From contig JAQYTJ010000011.1 of assembly GCA_028724885.1 (NCBI GenBank), positions 62,001-126,000 on the forward strand: a DNA stretch of 64,000 nucleotides, read 5' to 3'. Position 1 is the stretch's first letter. Each line of letters begins with the position of its first letter. Shown in pieces: positions 26,384-34,598 of the stretch. The stretch comes from Bacteroidales bacterium. GTDB taxonomy: Bacteria; Bacteroidota; Bacteroidia; Bacteroidales; UBA932. Under the pieces are notes generated by a model that did not search any database, was not told the origin of the DNA, and worked only from the letters and a program-made list of their open reading frames with translations. A program made the translations under genes and the position numbers.

Positions 26384-26968
26384 ATGACAAGATTACAGAC
26401 TTTTACAAAAGGATTCTTCAAGGAAAATCCTACATTCGTGCTCATTCTCGGAATGTGCCCTACGCTGGCCACTACTACGTCGGCCATCAACGGCCTCAGC
26501 ATGGGCTTGGCCACGCTTTTCGTGCTGGTTCTCTCCAACATAGTCATTTCTGCAATCGCCCCAGTGGTTCCGGACAAGGTGCACATTCCTGTGTACATAG
26601 TCGTGATTGCGACGTTCGTGACCATTCTCCAGTTCGTCATGCAGGCTTACACCCCAGAGATGTATAAGACCCTCGGAATATTCATTCCGCTCATCGTCGT
26701 GAACTGCATCGTTCTGGGCAGGGCAGAGGCTTTCGCAAATAAGCATGGCATTCTGGACTCCGCTCTGGATGGGCTTGGAATTGGCTTGGGCTTCACGATG
26801 TCCCTTACAGTGATCGGCATTGTCCGCGAGATTATTGGCATGGGTTCCATATTCGGTTACAAGTTCATCTCCGGCGATGGAATCCTAGTGTTCGTGATGG
26901 CTCCTGGCGCTTTCTTGGTGCTGGGCTATCTAATGGTATTGTTCAACAAAATCGCTAAAAAGAATTAA
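26384..26968 (+). CDS. rnfE: Rnf complex membrane subunit RnfE
   Basis: A 194-residue subunit with six membrane helices. The typical segments NPTFVLILGMCPTLATTT and VLGRAEAFA are seen. It is homologous to RnfA and NqrD/E and forms the membrane Fe-S/ion pathway with it. Confidence 0.95.
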   Translation: MTRLQTFTKGFFKENPTFVLILGMCPTLATTTSAINGLSMGLATLFVLVLSNIVISAIAPVVPDKVHIPVYIVVIATFVTILQFVMQAYTPEMYKTLGIFIPLIVVNCIVLGRAEAFANKHGILDSALDGLGIGLGFTMSLTVIGIVREIIGMGSIFGYKFISGDGILVFVMAPGAFLVLGYLMVLFNKIAKKN

Positions 26969-26971
26969 GCC

Positions 26972-27574
26972 ATGGAATATTTTCTCATAATAATATCGGC
27001 GATATTCGTCAATAACATAATGCTGGCCCAGTTCCTGGGCACGTGTCCTTTCCTTGGCGTTTCCAACAAATCGTCAACCGCTACTGGCATGTCTGGAGCA
27101 GTGGTTTTCGTGATTACTCTGGCTACGCTGGTGACATATCTCATAAATAAGTATCTTTTCTTGCCTTTGCATCTGGAGTTTCTGCAGACCATCGCCTTCA
27201 TTTTAGTGATAGCTGCTCTTGTGCAGACGGTGGAAATCGTGTTGAAGAAAATCAGCCCTTCGCTATATCAGGCTTTAGGAATATATTTGCCGCTAATCAC
27301 CACCAACTGCGCTGTGCTGGGCGTCGCCATTAACGTGGTGACTAAAGAATTTACTTTCGGTGGCGGCTCTGCTCACATGCTGAACCTCGGTGAAGCAGTC
27401 GTCTATGCCTTCGCTACGGCTTTGGGTTACGGCTTGGCGATGATTTTGTTCGCTGGACTTCGCGAGCACTTAGAGCTGAACGATGTCCCTAAGGCATTCA
27501 AAGGCCTTCCGATTGCCCTAATTACTGTCGGCATCATGGCTATGGCCTTCATGGGCTTTTCCGGGCTGGTGTAG
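26972..27574 (+). CDS. rnfA: Rnf complex membrane subunit RnfA
   Basis: A 200-residue subunit with six membrane helices. It has NNIMLAQFLGTCPFLGVSN at the start and the internal symmetry partner LITTNCAVLGVA; the two cysteines serve the intramembrane Fe-S site. It is the last gene of rnfBCDGEA and is followed 19 bases later by a strong terminator, so the operon ends here. Confidence 0.96.
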   Translation: MEYFLIIISAIFVNNIMLAQFLGTCPFLGVSNKSSTATGMSGAVVFVITLATLVTYLINKYLFLPLHLEFLQTIAFILVIAALVQTVEIVLKKISPSLYQALGIYLPLITTNCAVLGVAINVVTKEFTFGGGSAHMLNLGEAVVYAFATALGYGLAMILFAGLREHLELNDVPKAFKGLPIALITVGIMAMAFMGFSGLV

Positions 27575-27593
27575 GAAATTCTCAATAATTTAT

Positions 27594-27637
27594 CGGACGC
27601 CTGAATGCAGATATTCTGCCTAGGGCGTCCGTTTTTT
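27594..27637 (+). terminator. Terminator of the rnf operon
   Basis: An outer stem CGGACGCC (27594-27601) / GGCGTCCG (27624-27631) encloses an inner GCAGA/TCTGC hairpin (27607-27619). A run of six T follows. Confidence 0.9.
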
Positions 27638-27688
27638 GTATGTTACATTCCCACCATCCTTTCGTATTATAGGTGAAGACAGAAAAAG

Positions 27689-28153
27689 ATGATTGATGAT
27701 TTTCTGACAAAAGCATTCATGCGACTGAGGCTGAGAAGGAGCATGCCTTCTGAAGATGCGCTTCAGGAAGCTTTCTGCCGGCTCTGGGGAAAGAATTTCG
27801 CCAACGAGTCTCAGGCTGAGGGCATGCTGGCGAAGACTGCCAGAAACATCACCATCGATGAGTACCGCAAGGTCAGCAGGACGCGGATGGAAAGCCTTGA
27901 TGGGAGGCAGGTGGCTGTAGACGATGGCGACCCTATGGAAAAGGAGACCCTTTTCAGGAAAGTGGAAGCCTCGATCAACGAGATGCTGTCGCCTCTACAG
28001 AGAGAGATCATGAGGATGCATGAATACGAGGGGGAGACTTTCGAGAGCATAGCGTCAAGGCTCGGAATGCAGCCAGCAGCTATCAGAATGCAGATTTCTA
28101 GGGCTAGAAAATTAATTAGAGAAAAATATGAAAATGAATATGAAGGATTATAA
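27689..28153 (+). CDS. ECF-type RNA polymerase sigma factor
   Basis: A 154-residue sigma-70 family ECF factor. Region 2 is compact (DALQEAFCRLWGKNF), with region 2.4-like RNITIDEYRKV. Region 4 is LSPLQREIMRMHEYEGETFESIASRLGM followed by the recognition helix AAIRMQISRARKLI. It overlaps the next gene by 26 bases, and that gene encodes a single-span membrane protein. This is the usual arrangement for a sigma factor held by a membrane anti-sigma. The two exported proteins downstream may be the sensing or target functions. No TAnnTTTG box was found upstream, so expression may be autogenous. Confidence 0.9.
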   Translation: MIDDFLTKAFMRLRLRRSMPSEDALQEAFCRLWGKNFANESQAEGMLAKTARNITIDEYRKVSRTRMESLDGRQVAVDDGDPMEKETLFRKVEASINEMLSPLQREIMRMHEYEGETFESIASRLGMQPAAIRMQISRARKLIREKYENEYEGL

Positions 28154-28556
28154 AGAATATGCGGACCTTTATTTCGAGGGGATGCTTGCCGATTCAGAAG
28201 AACAGGAACTTAAGGATTTCCTAGCTTCTGCGGAAGGTGTTTCCAAGGAATATGACGAATTGCGCGCCGTCATGGGCTTCTTTGCTGTGGGTCGAGGCCT
28301 GGCCGACAGGAAGAAGAGGGCATATTCAATATATTCAAGAATAGCAGCGGTTGCAGCATGCTTGGTGACACTTTTAGGCATCGGGCTTGGCATTTACAAT
28401 CGCAAAAATGTCTGTGTCACCTTCTATAAAGGCGCGAAGATCACTGACAAAGAGGTGGTGATGAACGACGTCGAGTCTACGCTTGCGGAGTTAATGTCTT
28501 CTGATGCAGGCATTTACGATCAATTGTCTGATTTCTTTAACACGGAAGAAGAATGA
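28128..28556 (+). CDS. Putative membrane anti-sigma factor
   Basis: A 142-residue protein with one membrane segment near 65-85 (AAVAACLVTLLGIGLGIY). The short N-terminal cytoplasmic domain YADLYFEGMLADSEEQELKD resembles the anti-sigma N-terminus of Bacteroidetes FecR-like proteins. It lacks a zinc-binding HxxxCxxC, and the periplasmic part is much shorter than in FecR. Assignment rests mainly on position after the sigma gene. Confidence 0.6.
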   Translation: MKMNMKDYKEYADLYFEGMLADSEEQELKDFLASAEGVSKEYDELRAVMGFFAVGRGLADRKKRAYSIYSRIAAVAACLVTLLGIGLGIYNRKNVCVTFYKGAKITDKEVVMNDVESTLAELMSSDAGIYDQLSDFFNTEEE

Positions 28557-29002
28557 GAAAGATTTTTATTTGTATAGCATTTTCATTCTTGGGCCTTGCT
28601 TCAGCCATTGCCCAGGAAAGTTTCAAGACCGATAGTGTCTTCAATTGGCATCCTCGCTCGCAGGTAACCATGTCTGTCGTGAAAGGCAAAGAACTGAAAG
28701 CCTATAATCTGGAATATTTCAAAAGCATCCGGTTCAAAGCTACGGATGAAGAGATAGCCCATGTATTGCGCTGGCTTGAGGAAGATTCCGCTACGGCCAT
28801 TGATGACGAGAAAGTTTCTACGGACGGGCATCTGGTCTATCGTCTGATGAGGTTTTCCGGCAAGAAGCCGTCGCACTACCAGTACATCGGCTTCCAGCAG
28901 AAACGAATTAATAGCGAGGGATACCTCACGGTAGTATACATGAGGGGCGAGGCGGTGCCTGGCGATTTAAATAAAATTTTCAAACACAGAAAAGTAAAAT
29001 GA
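28553..29002 (+). CDS. Exported protein of unknown function
   Basis: A 149-residue protein with a clear signal peptide (RKIFICIAFSFLGLASAIAQ; cleavage after AIAQ). The mature part is basic and contains KSIRFKATDEEIAHVLRWLE and SHYQYIGFQQ. It is not recognised. It overlaps the anti-sigma-like gene and the next gene by 4 bases each, so it is surely in the sigma-factor operon. Confidence 0.6.
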   Translation: MRKIFICIAFSFLGLASAIAQESFKTDSVFNWHPRSQVTMSVVKGKELKAYNLEYFKSIRFKATDEEIAHVLRWLEEDSATAIDDEKVSTDGHLVYRLMRFSGKKPSHYQYIGFQQKRINSEGYLTVVYMRGEAVPGDLNKIFKHRKVK

Positions 29003-29766
29003 AAGACATGAATATTCTAAATTATGCGGCTGTAGCCTCCCTGTTAATTATGTTCTCTTCCCAGGCGCTGGCACAAGACAAAGACTCTTGCCGTAACGAT
29101 TCGTCGATCAGGAAAAATAATGACGCAGGTTCCGTGGAAGTAATCGATTTCGACATCCCCTTCTACGGGAGAATCAAGAACAAGGAAAACTCTCAGCTTG
29201 AACTATCGGGCATGGGATTCGGGCTTATTTATGCGAACACGAGCGATCCGTTGGATTTCAACGTTTCCCGGTCCATAGAAATCCAGCCTTTCTGTTTTTA
29301 TGCCGAGACCCATTGGCATGGCAATTCCCTTTCTTTAGGGCTTGGAATCCTTTCCCGGAATTTCACCATGACGGGAAATACGATGCTCAGCCGTGACGAA
29401 GATGGCAACATATTGGCAGGATCATATCCCACAGGTTCCAGGCCTAAGCTTTCGAGGCTGAGCGTATTCAGCATAACTGTTCCGTTGCTATATTCCTACA
29501 ACATAAAGAATGGCTATGGCTTCTCCGTCGGACCGGTCGTGGAATTCAACACGAAGAGCGTCCTGAAGGCTAAGTATAGCATCGATGGGAACAAGCAGAA
29601 GGACAAGTACAAATTCGTCCATTGCAATCCTATTACGGTGGATTTGATGGCTCAGATTAATTTAAAGCACTTCTCGCTTTATGTGAGATATTCGCCGATG
29701 GACCTGATGGACAATCAGTGGTGGCCGAAAATGCATCAGCAAGTCTCGTTCGGAGTGATGCTCTAG
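28999..29766 (+). CDS. Predicted outer-membrane beta-barrel protein
   Basis: A 255-residue protein with a signal peptide ending in ALAQ near residue 26. The body alternates amphipathic strands with aromatic girdle residues (GMGFGLIYA, LSLGLGILSR, VPLLYSYNI, GYGFSVGPVVEF, FSLYVRYS) and ends with VSFGVML. This is the look of a small PorT/OmpW-like barrel. It is the last gene of the sigma-factor operon. Specific function is unknown. Confidence 0.6.
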   Translation: MKDMNILNYAAVASLLIMFSSQALAQDKDSCRNDSSIRKNNDAGSVEVIDFDIPFYGRIKNKENSQLELSGMGFGLIYANTSDPLDFNVSRSIEIQPFCFYAETHWHGNSLSLGLGILSRNFTMTGNTMLSRDEDGNILAGSYPTGSRPKLSRLSVFSITVPLLYSYNIKNGYGFSVGPVVEFNTKSVLKAKYSIDGNKQKDKYKFVHCNPITVDLMAQINLKHFSLYVRYSPMDLMDNQWWPKMHQQVSFGVML

Positions 29767-29791
29767 ACTAATGAAGAAGCTGGCTAAAAAA

Positions 29792-29839
29792 TGACCCGAC
29801 CCCCGAAAGTTTTTTGTCTAACTTTCTAGGCTCGGGTCA
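29792..29839 (-). terminator. Terminator between convergent OMP and purA genes
   Basis: The outer stem TGACCCGA (29792-29799) / TCGGGTCA (29832-29839) and inner stem GAAAGTT/AACTTTC form a long hairpin. Reading leftward it is followed by six T, so it serves purA best. It may also stop the rightward operon. Confidence 0.75.
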
Positions 29840-29881
29840 AGTCTTTCACTTTTAGTCAGCTTACTTTTTAATTCTGAAATA

Positions 29882-31147
29882 TCACCTTTCGATGGTGGCG
29901 TCTCGGTCCGGGCCGAGGGAAATTATGCTGATCGGCACGCCTAAGTAGCTTTCCATGAATTTAATATATTCCTCAAACTCGGTAGGAAGCTCGTTTTCGT
30001 TGCGAACGCCGGTCAGGTCTCTTTTCCACCCTTTGAATTCGGTGTAGACAGGCTCTATCGGAGCGGAGATGTCATAAGGAAGCTCCTTGGTTTCCTTTCC
30101 GTCAACATTGTAGGATGTGCAGACCTTGATGGAGTCGAAATCGTCCAGACAGTCAGACTTCATCATGATTAGGTCGGTGACTCCGTTCAGCATCACTGTG
30201 TACCTCAGGGCGACGAGGTCGAGCCAGCCGCAACGGCGAGGACGGCCTGTCACGGCGCCATATTCATGACCAATCTGGCGAAGCCTTTCGCCAGTCTCGT
30301 CGAATAACTCGGTAGGGAACGGGCCGCTGCCGACGCGAGTGCAATAAGCCTTGAATATTCCGTAGACTTTGCCGATGCGGGATGGTGCGACTCCGAGTCC
30401 GGTGCAGACCCCTCCGATGGTGGTCGAGGATGAGGTTACGAAAGGATAAGACCCGTAGTCTACGTCCAGCATGGAGCCTTGGGCACCCTCTGCAAGCATA
30501 GGCTTTGATCCAAGCCAGGAGTTGACAAAATATTCGCAATCCACCAGCCTGAACTGCTTCACGAACTCAATCGCATCCATCCATGCCGCCTCGTCCTTCG
30601 AAGGGTCGCATTCGTAGTGCAAATCATTGATCATCTGAATATGCCTGGCCTTAAGCTTCTCGAAGCGTTCTTTGAAATCAGGAGCAAGGATGTCGCCCAC
30701 CCTGAGTCCGTGCCTTGCAATTTTGTCTGTGTAGGTAGGTCCGATGCCTTTGAGCGTGGAGCCGATTTTGCCTCTGCCTGCGGCAGCTTCGCTGGCTGCG
30801 TCCAGAAGACGATGCGTAGGGAGTATGAGATGAGCTTTCTTGGAGATGAGAACCGTATCTTTCGGACTTACTCCAAGTTTCTCGATCTGGCTGCATTCTT
30901 CCCGGAAAGTCACGGGATCGAAAACTACTCCGTTTCCGATTATGTTCACTGAGCCTTCTCTGAATATTCCGGAAGGGATGCTTCTTACGACAAAGCTTTT
31001 GCCGTCGAAATGAAGCGAATGGCCGGCGTTAGGGCCACCCTGGAATCTGGCTACTGCCGGATAGCGCCCAGCTAGCACATCCACAATCTTACCTTTGCCC
31101 TCGTCGCCCCATTGGAGTCCGAGGACTACATCGATTTTAGAACTCAT
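29882..31147 (-). CDS. purA: Adenylosuccinate synthetase
   Basis: A 421-residue enzyme that joins IMP and aspartate using GTP, the first committed step to AMP. The glycine-rich loop GLQWGDEGKGK is at residues 10-20. GGPNAGH, GIGPTYTDK, GRPRRCGWLD and the C-terminal SLGPDRDATI are all present. Length is normal. It lies 75 bases downstream of ssb on the same strand. Confidence 0.97.
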   Translation of the reverse strand: MSSKIDVVLGLQWGDEGKGKIVDVLAGRYPAVARFQGGPNAGHSLHFDGKSFVVRSIPSGIFREGSVNIIGNGVVFDPVTFREECSQIEKLGVSPKDTVLISKKAHLILPTHRLLDAASEAAAGRGKIGSTLKGIGPTYTDKIARHGLRVGDILAPDFKERFEKLKARHIQMINDLHYECDPSKDEAAWMDAIEFVKQFRLVDCEYFVNSWLGSKPMLAEGAQGSMLDVDYGSYPFVTSSSTTIGGVCTGLGVAPSRIGKVYGIFKAYCTRVGSGPFPTELFDETGERLRQIGHEYGAVTGRPRRCGWLDLVALRYTVMLNGVTDLIMMKSDCLDDFDSIKVCTSYNVDGKETKELPYDISAPIEPVYTEFKGWKRDLTGVRNENELPTEFEEYIKFMESYLGVPISIISLGPDRDATIER

Positions 31148-31222
31148 TGTTTTCTCTATGCGTTGTTATTATTGATATTTCAAAATATGCGAAATGTCCG
31201 CAAATCATGTTCCTAGGAATAT

Positions 31223-31864
31223 TTAGAATGGAAGATCATCGCTTGGCTCGTCGGTTGCCTGCTGCGAAGGCATTGGGCCTGCTGGTTGCTGTGGCTGTCC
31301 ATAAGCCTGCTGCGAAGCTGGAGCCTGCTGTGGCTGCCCATAAGCCTGCTGCGAAGCTGGAGCCTGCTGTGGCTGTCCATAAGCCTGCTGCGAAGCTGGA
31401 GCCTGCTGTGGCTGTCCATAAGCCTGCTGCGATGGCGCTGAGTATTGAGGCGTTGGCCGGCCATACTGCGTCTGGCTTCCATACTGCTGCCCTCCTTCAG
31501 AAGCTCCTGGATTGTCGCTCTTCCTTCCCAAAAGCTGCATGCTATCCACGTAAACCTCGGTAGTATAGCGTTTATTGCCGCTCTGGTCAGTCCAGTCGCG
31601 AGTGCGCAGCTTGCCCTCAATGTACAGCTGCGTGCCCTTTTTTACATATTTCTCAGCTATGTCGGCGCTGTTCCTCCAAGCCACGATATTGTGCCACTCA
31701 GTCCGCTCCTGAGGGTTCCCGTTGCGGTCACGGTACCTTTCGGATGTTGCTAAAGTGAAATTTGCAACCTTGGCGTTAGGATTATTTTGGCCGCCACCAT
31801 CAAGATAACGTATCTCAGGATCCTTCCCCACGTTACCAATCAGCATTACTTTGTTCAATGACAT
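31223..31864 (-). CDS. ssb: Single-stranded DNA-binding protein with a Gln/Ala/Pro repeat linker
   Basis: A 213-residue SSB. The OB fold is at 1-105 (MSLNKVMLIGNVGKDPE, WRNSADIAEKYVKKGTQLYIEGKLRTR). The disordered linker contains in-frame copies of a 13-residue unit based on QQAPASQQAYGQP. The acidic tip DDLPF recruits partner proteins. The start at 31864 matches the family; an upstream in-frame extension is unlikely. The linker is longer than usual because of the tandem repeats. Confidence 0.95.
   Translation of the reverse strand: MSLNKVMLIGNVGKDPEIRYLDGGGQNNPNAKVANFTLATSERYRDRNGNPQERTEWHNIVAWRNSADIAEKYVKKGTQLYIEGKLRTRDWTDQSGNKRYTTEVYVDSMQLLGRKSDNPGASEGGQQYGSQTQYGRPTPQYSAPSQQAYGQPQQAPASQQAYGQPQQAPASQQAYGQPQQAPASQQAYGQPQQPAGPMPSQQATDEPSDDLPF
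31288..31440 (-). repeat. 39-bp tandem repeat within ssb
   Basis: Near-identical 39-bp units start at 31288, 31327, 31366 and 31405. They are in frame (13 codons) and encode the SSB linker repeats. Because the units are almost identical at the DNA level, copy number is likely to vary between strains. Confidence 0.85.
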
Positions 31865-32141
31865 TTCGATCTGTTTAAATTTAGTGAATATGTCCCCCGG
31901 CATCCGAGCCGAAAGCCACACTAAATTACGGAATATTTTCCGTATTCCCTCATAAAATCGCTAGGAAAAACTTAGCAAAAACATTGCATGTCTGTAGTCA
32001 GGCACCGGCTGACTCATTGTAAATCCTTTTTGTTAATGCACGCGATAATTTGATTGCCCAATGTGCTACTCTAAAATCATCCCTTTGAATTACAAAAATA
32101 AAGATGATAAACTAATTTGAGTTTCGCAAGTAGCTAAAAAG
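31865..32141. other. Intergenic region upstream of ssb
   Basis: No gene is seen. A perfect dyad TACGGAA-TATT-TTCCGTA lies at about 31927-31944, roughly 65 bases before the ssb start, and may be an operator. No TAnnTTTG box was recognised for ssb. Confidence 0.4.
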
Positions 32142-32258
32142 TGGTCAAGTCCAAAATCCTGTATTAAAGAATGAATGAGATCGGTTCTCCGAGCAGCATT
32201 CGGATGCTTTCACTGCGCGAACCATTATTATGTACAAGGCACTCCAGCGTGGCATGCC

Positions 32259-32295
32259 ATGCGAACACCCTCCATGTCATCATGGGTGTTTGCAT
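32259..32295. repeat. Conserved hairpin inside the repeat element, copy 2
   Basis: ATGCGAACACCC pairs with GGGTGTTTGCAT, identical to the hairpin in copy 1 at 4326-4362. Confidence 0.5.
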
Positions 32296-32441
32296 GCACA
32301 CATTAACGACAGCCACCCCAGGACCACACTACCTCGCGCGGCAAAAGCATCCAGACTGATATTCGCTCATTGGTTGCAGCATTGCAAAATAACAGCCCCG
32401 TCATCCTGACGGAAGTCAGGATCTATATTATCGAAGGCCTA

Positions 32442-32610
32442 GATCCTGAAACAAGTTCAGGATGACGAGGGAGGGTTGTTCAGGATGGCGTGATGGTCGG
32501 ACAAAGATCCTGAAGCAAGTTCAGGATGACGGGGGAGGGTTGTTCAGGATGACGTGATGGTCGGACAAAGATCCTGAAGCGAGTTCAGGATGACGGGGGA
32601 GGGTTATTCA
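32442..32610. repeat. Array of 64-bp palindromic units in copy 2
   Basis: Units start with GATCCTGAA at 32442, 32506 and 32570, an exact 64-base period. The unit has the same sequence as in the array at 4509-4890. The array then decays into diverged GGATGACG half-sites up to about 32700. Confidence 0.8.
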
Positions 32611-33295
32611 GGATGACGTGGTGGGTCGTTCAGTGTGACAGGGATTATAGTTAAGGATGACGTAGTGGGTCATTCGGGATGACCGGGTTCGCGATGACGG
32701 CGTTGGTCGTACAGGATGAACGTAGTGGAATTTCGCGAAGTGCTGTCGGAACATGTCCTTCCGGAGGCTCTGCAAGGAGGGGGGCGACAACGTGGCTCTT
32801 GGGAGGCCTAGGTGTAGAGACATGCCCTTCCCTACGCATTTCTGTGCAGCCTGCCTCGACAGCTTTTTGCGAGACACTTCTTCCGGAGGGTTTGAATATC
32901 CGTATGCGATTCTTTATTCGCATCGTCGACAAGATTTTGTGAAACCTTGAAGAGAGGTTGTGATTATTCACAATTGTGGGCAACGGTGACATTCATTTTA
33001 AGTGCCGAGGACACATATTCGCATTGCCAACCCCCTTTCTGTGAACTGGGTGGGTAACGCAGTCATTCATTACAAGCCAGTCGGTGGCACTATACCGTCG
33101 CCCATAAATTCACGTCCTTCTAAGCGAGGACATGGATGTATGCTTTGCGACCACAGCTTCACCGTCAGCCCCGCATTTCACGTTGACGGTAAAACGAGTT
33201 CATCCTTCTTCCGTCATCCGGGCTAGACCAGGAATCTGGGTTCGTTTATCCCCGTCATTCCGGACTCGATCCGGAATCTAGGCTTGCGAAGAACA

Positions 33296-33430
33296 GATCC
33301 TGAATCAAGTTCAGGATGACGGGGGAGGGTCGTTCAGGATGACGTGATGGTCGGACAAAGATCCTGAAGCAAGTTCAGGATGAACTGGGTAGGTCGTTCA
33401 GGATGACGGGGAGTATAGTTAAGGATGACG
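33296..33430. repeat. Second short array of 64-bp palindromic units in copy 2
   Basis: Units start at 33296 and 33360, again 64 bases apart. Half-sites (TTCAGGATGACGGGGAG) run up to the right terminal repeat. Confidence 0.7.
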
Positions 33431-33548
33431 GGGTGTATTCTTAAACACAGGGTTTTGCATCTGACCCGTCCGAAGGGCATTCGACGCACGACATTTGGCG
33501 GCTTAAGTCACTTTCTATGCGAAGGAATGTGTCTTGGCTTATTAAGCC

Positions 33549-33881
33549 CTATGGATGAAGGACCGCATCCATATGGCTGAGCGTTTTCGTCTTAAGTACC
33601 TTGGCTTCCTTCTGTTCTTTCTTGACCTCGATCACAGGGACTCCTAGAACAGCGGAGATTTTTGCGAGAGTGCTTGTTGTGAATCCGTGACTTCCAGTCA
33701 GCCATCTCGAAATCTCGGACTCACGCTTACCCATCAACTCAGCAAATCTACGCTGAGTCATATTCCTATCTTTTAGGATATCAGAGATTCTATTTGCTAT
33801 GTCAACATTCAAGCTAACTTCAGCCATCTCTTCTGTGGCAACGTTGGCAACACATTGGTCAAACATTTTATTTTGTTTCAT
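33549..33881 (-). CDS. Helix-turn-helix antitoxin, HigA/XRE type
   Basis: A 110-residue protein with a central XRE helix-turn-helix (RNMTQRRFAELMGKRESEISRW, residues about 38-60, then GSHGFTTSTLAKISAVLGVPV). It lies 8 bases after the toxin-like gene on the same strand. The toxin-first order is that of HigBA systems. The antitoxin should bind the toxin and repress the shared promoter. Confidence 0.8.
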   Translation of the reverse strand: MKQNKMFDQCVANVATEEMAEVSLNVDIANRISDILKDRNMTQRRFAELMGKRESEISRWLTGSHGFTTSTLAKISAVLGVPVIEVKKEQKEAKVLKTKTLSHMDAVLHP

Positions 33882-33889
33882 GGCTAGTA

Positions 33890-34384
33890 TTATATTATCA
33901 GATTCTCAATTATTTTCTTGACTTTATCGTAATTTCCATAGTCAACTTTTGCTTTTCGTGTTGCTATATAGATTGAATGCTCTATATTCCGAAGTTGCTT
34001 GACAATTTCTGACAGAACTTGATCGTCCTCGAATTTTGCGACTCTCTTTACTCCCCCATTACCGATGATTAGGATTTTGCCTGAAATTCGTATACAATAC
34101 AACCGAACAGTTCCAACTTTCTTATTTCGCCTTTGTTCCACACATAAAGGAACCGCTTTAATCTTTCTTCCTTCCGGCCTGAAAAGATTTTCGCGTGTTC
34201 CACAGTCTCTGCTCATCTTAGCAACAATTGCAATTATGGCGTCAAAGTCTTTTTTCAATTGAGGCTGTTTCAATTTGCCAAAGTTTGCCATGAACTTCTC
34301 GAACTCAGTCATTTTTTCACCATCATATTTTGGCGAAAAAATACTGATCTTATCAGTCTCTATAACTAGTTCAATCTCCCCCAC
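33890..34384 (-). CDS. Putative RelE/HigB-like toxin
   Basis: A 164-residue basic protein. Residues about 92-140 (GTVRLYCIRISGKILIIGN, then KFEDDQVLSEIVKQLR) resemble the phage Gp49/HigB-like branch of RelE-family mRNA interferases in which LYxIRI and ILxxGNGG are typical. The N-terminal 50 residues are an extra region. Catalytic residues cannot be assigned with confidence. The GTG at 34384 gives the listed start; an ATG at 34312 (MTEFEKF) is an alternative. Its place directly before an XRE gene supports a toxin-antitoxin operon. The AT-rich composition fits an acquired module. Confidence 0.65.
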   Translation of the reverse strand: MGEIELVIETDKISIFSPKYDGEKMTEFEKFMANFGKLKQPQLKKDFDAIIAIVAKMSRDCGTRENLFRPEGRKIKAVPLCVEQRRNKKVGTVRLYCIRISGKILIIGNGGVKRVAKFEDDQVLSEIVKQLRNIEHSIYIATRKAKVDYGNYDKVKKIIENLII

Positions 34385-34402
34385 TTTCTTCTTTTTAGTC
34401 TA

Positions 34403-34433
34403 CTAAGTTATCAAGTTTTTCAATAAGCGTCAA
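34403..34433 (-). promoter_or_regulatory. Candidate promoter of the toxin-antitoxin operon
   Basis: Reading leftward there is TTGACG (from 34433), a 20-base gap counted from TTG, then TAACTTAG (34410-34403), one mismatch from TAnnTTTG. It lies 19 bases before the GTG start. Confidence 0.45.
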
Positions 34434-34568
34434 GGAAAGCTTTACTTTTTTGTTAAGTTTTATTCAAGAGACCTTCAACCGGAAGTTTGACACATTCTTG
34501 AATTAAGAATATTCGCAAATAATTGATAGACTTTTTCGTGAAAATCTTTTTTTGTCAAATTTTATTTA

Positions 34569-34576
34569 TATATTTG
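34569..34576 (+). promoter_or_regulatory. -7 box of the transposase gene
   Basis: TATATTTG lies 22 bases before the transposase ATG and overlaps the inner inverted repeat, so transposase binding there could regulate its own expression. Confidence 0.5.
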
Positions 34577-34598
34577 TAGCTATATACGGTTATATTAT

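Larger units (their letters stand above)
32142..33467. mobile_element. Gene-free repeat element, copy 2, with terminal inverted repeats
   Basis: About 1.33 kb with no convincing gene. The left end (32142-32173) and the reverse complement of the right end (33436-33467) match at 24 of 32 positions; the cores are GTCAAGTCCAAAATCCTGT and GTCAGATGCAAAACCCTGT. This is how a non-autonomous transposable element would look. Inside are a conserved block (32201-32442, nearly identical to 4268-4509), palindromic-unit arrays at 32442, 32506 and 32570 and again at 33296 and 33360, and a diverged block at about 32703-33150 matching copy 1. A different palindrome, ATTCCGGA-CTCGA-TCCGGAAT, lies at 33258-33278. 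No target duplication was recognised. Confidence 0.65.

Noticed and set aside
31288..31440. CRISPR-like or intergenic tandem repeat
   Set aside because: It is an in-frame 39-bp repeat within ssb. The same reasoning applies to the 33-bp repeat at 47845-47943.
32000..32140. An additional tRNA or small RNA upstream of the repeat element
   Set aside because: No cloverleaf or terminator pattern could be found.
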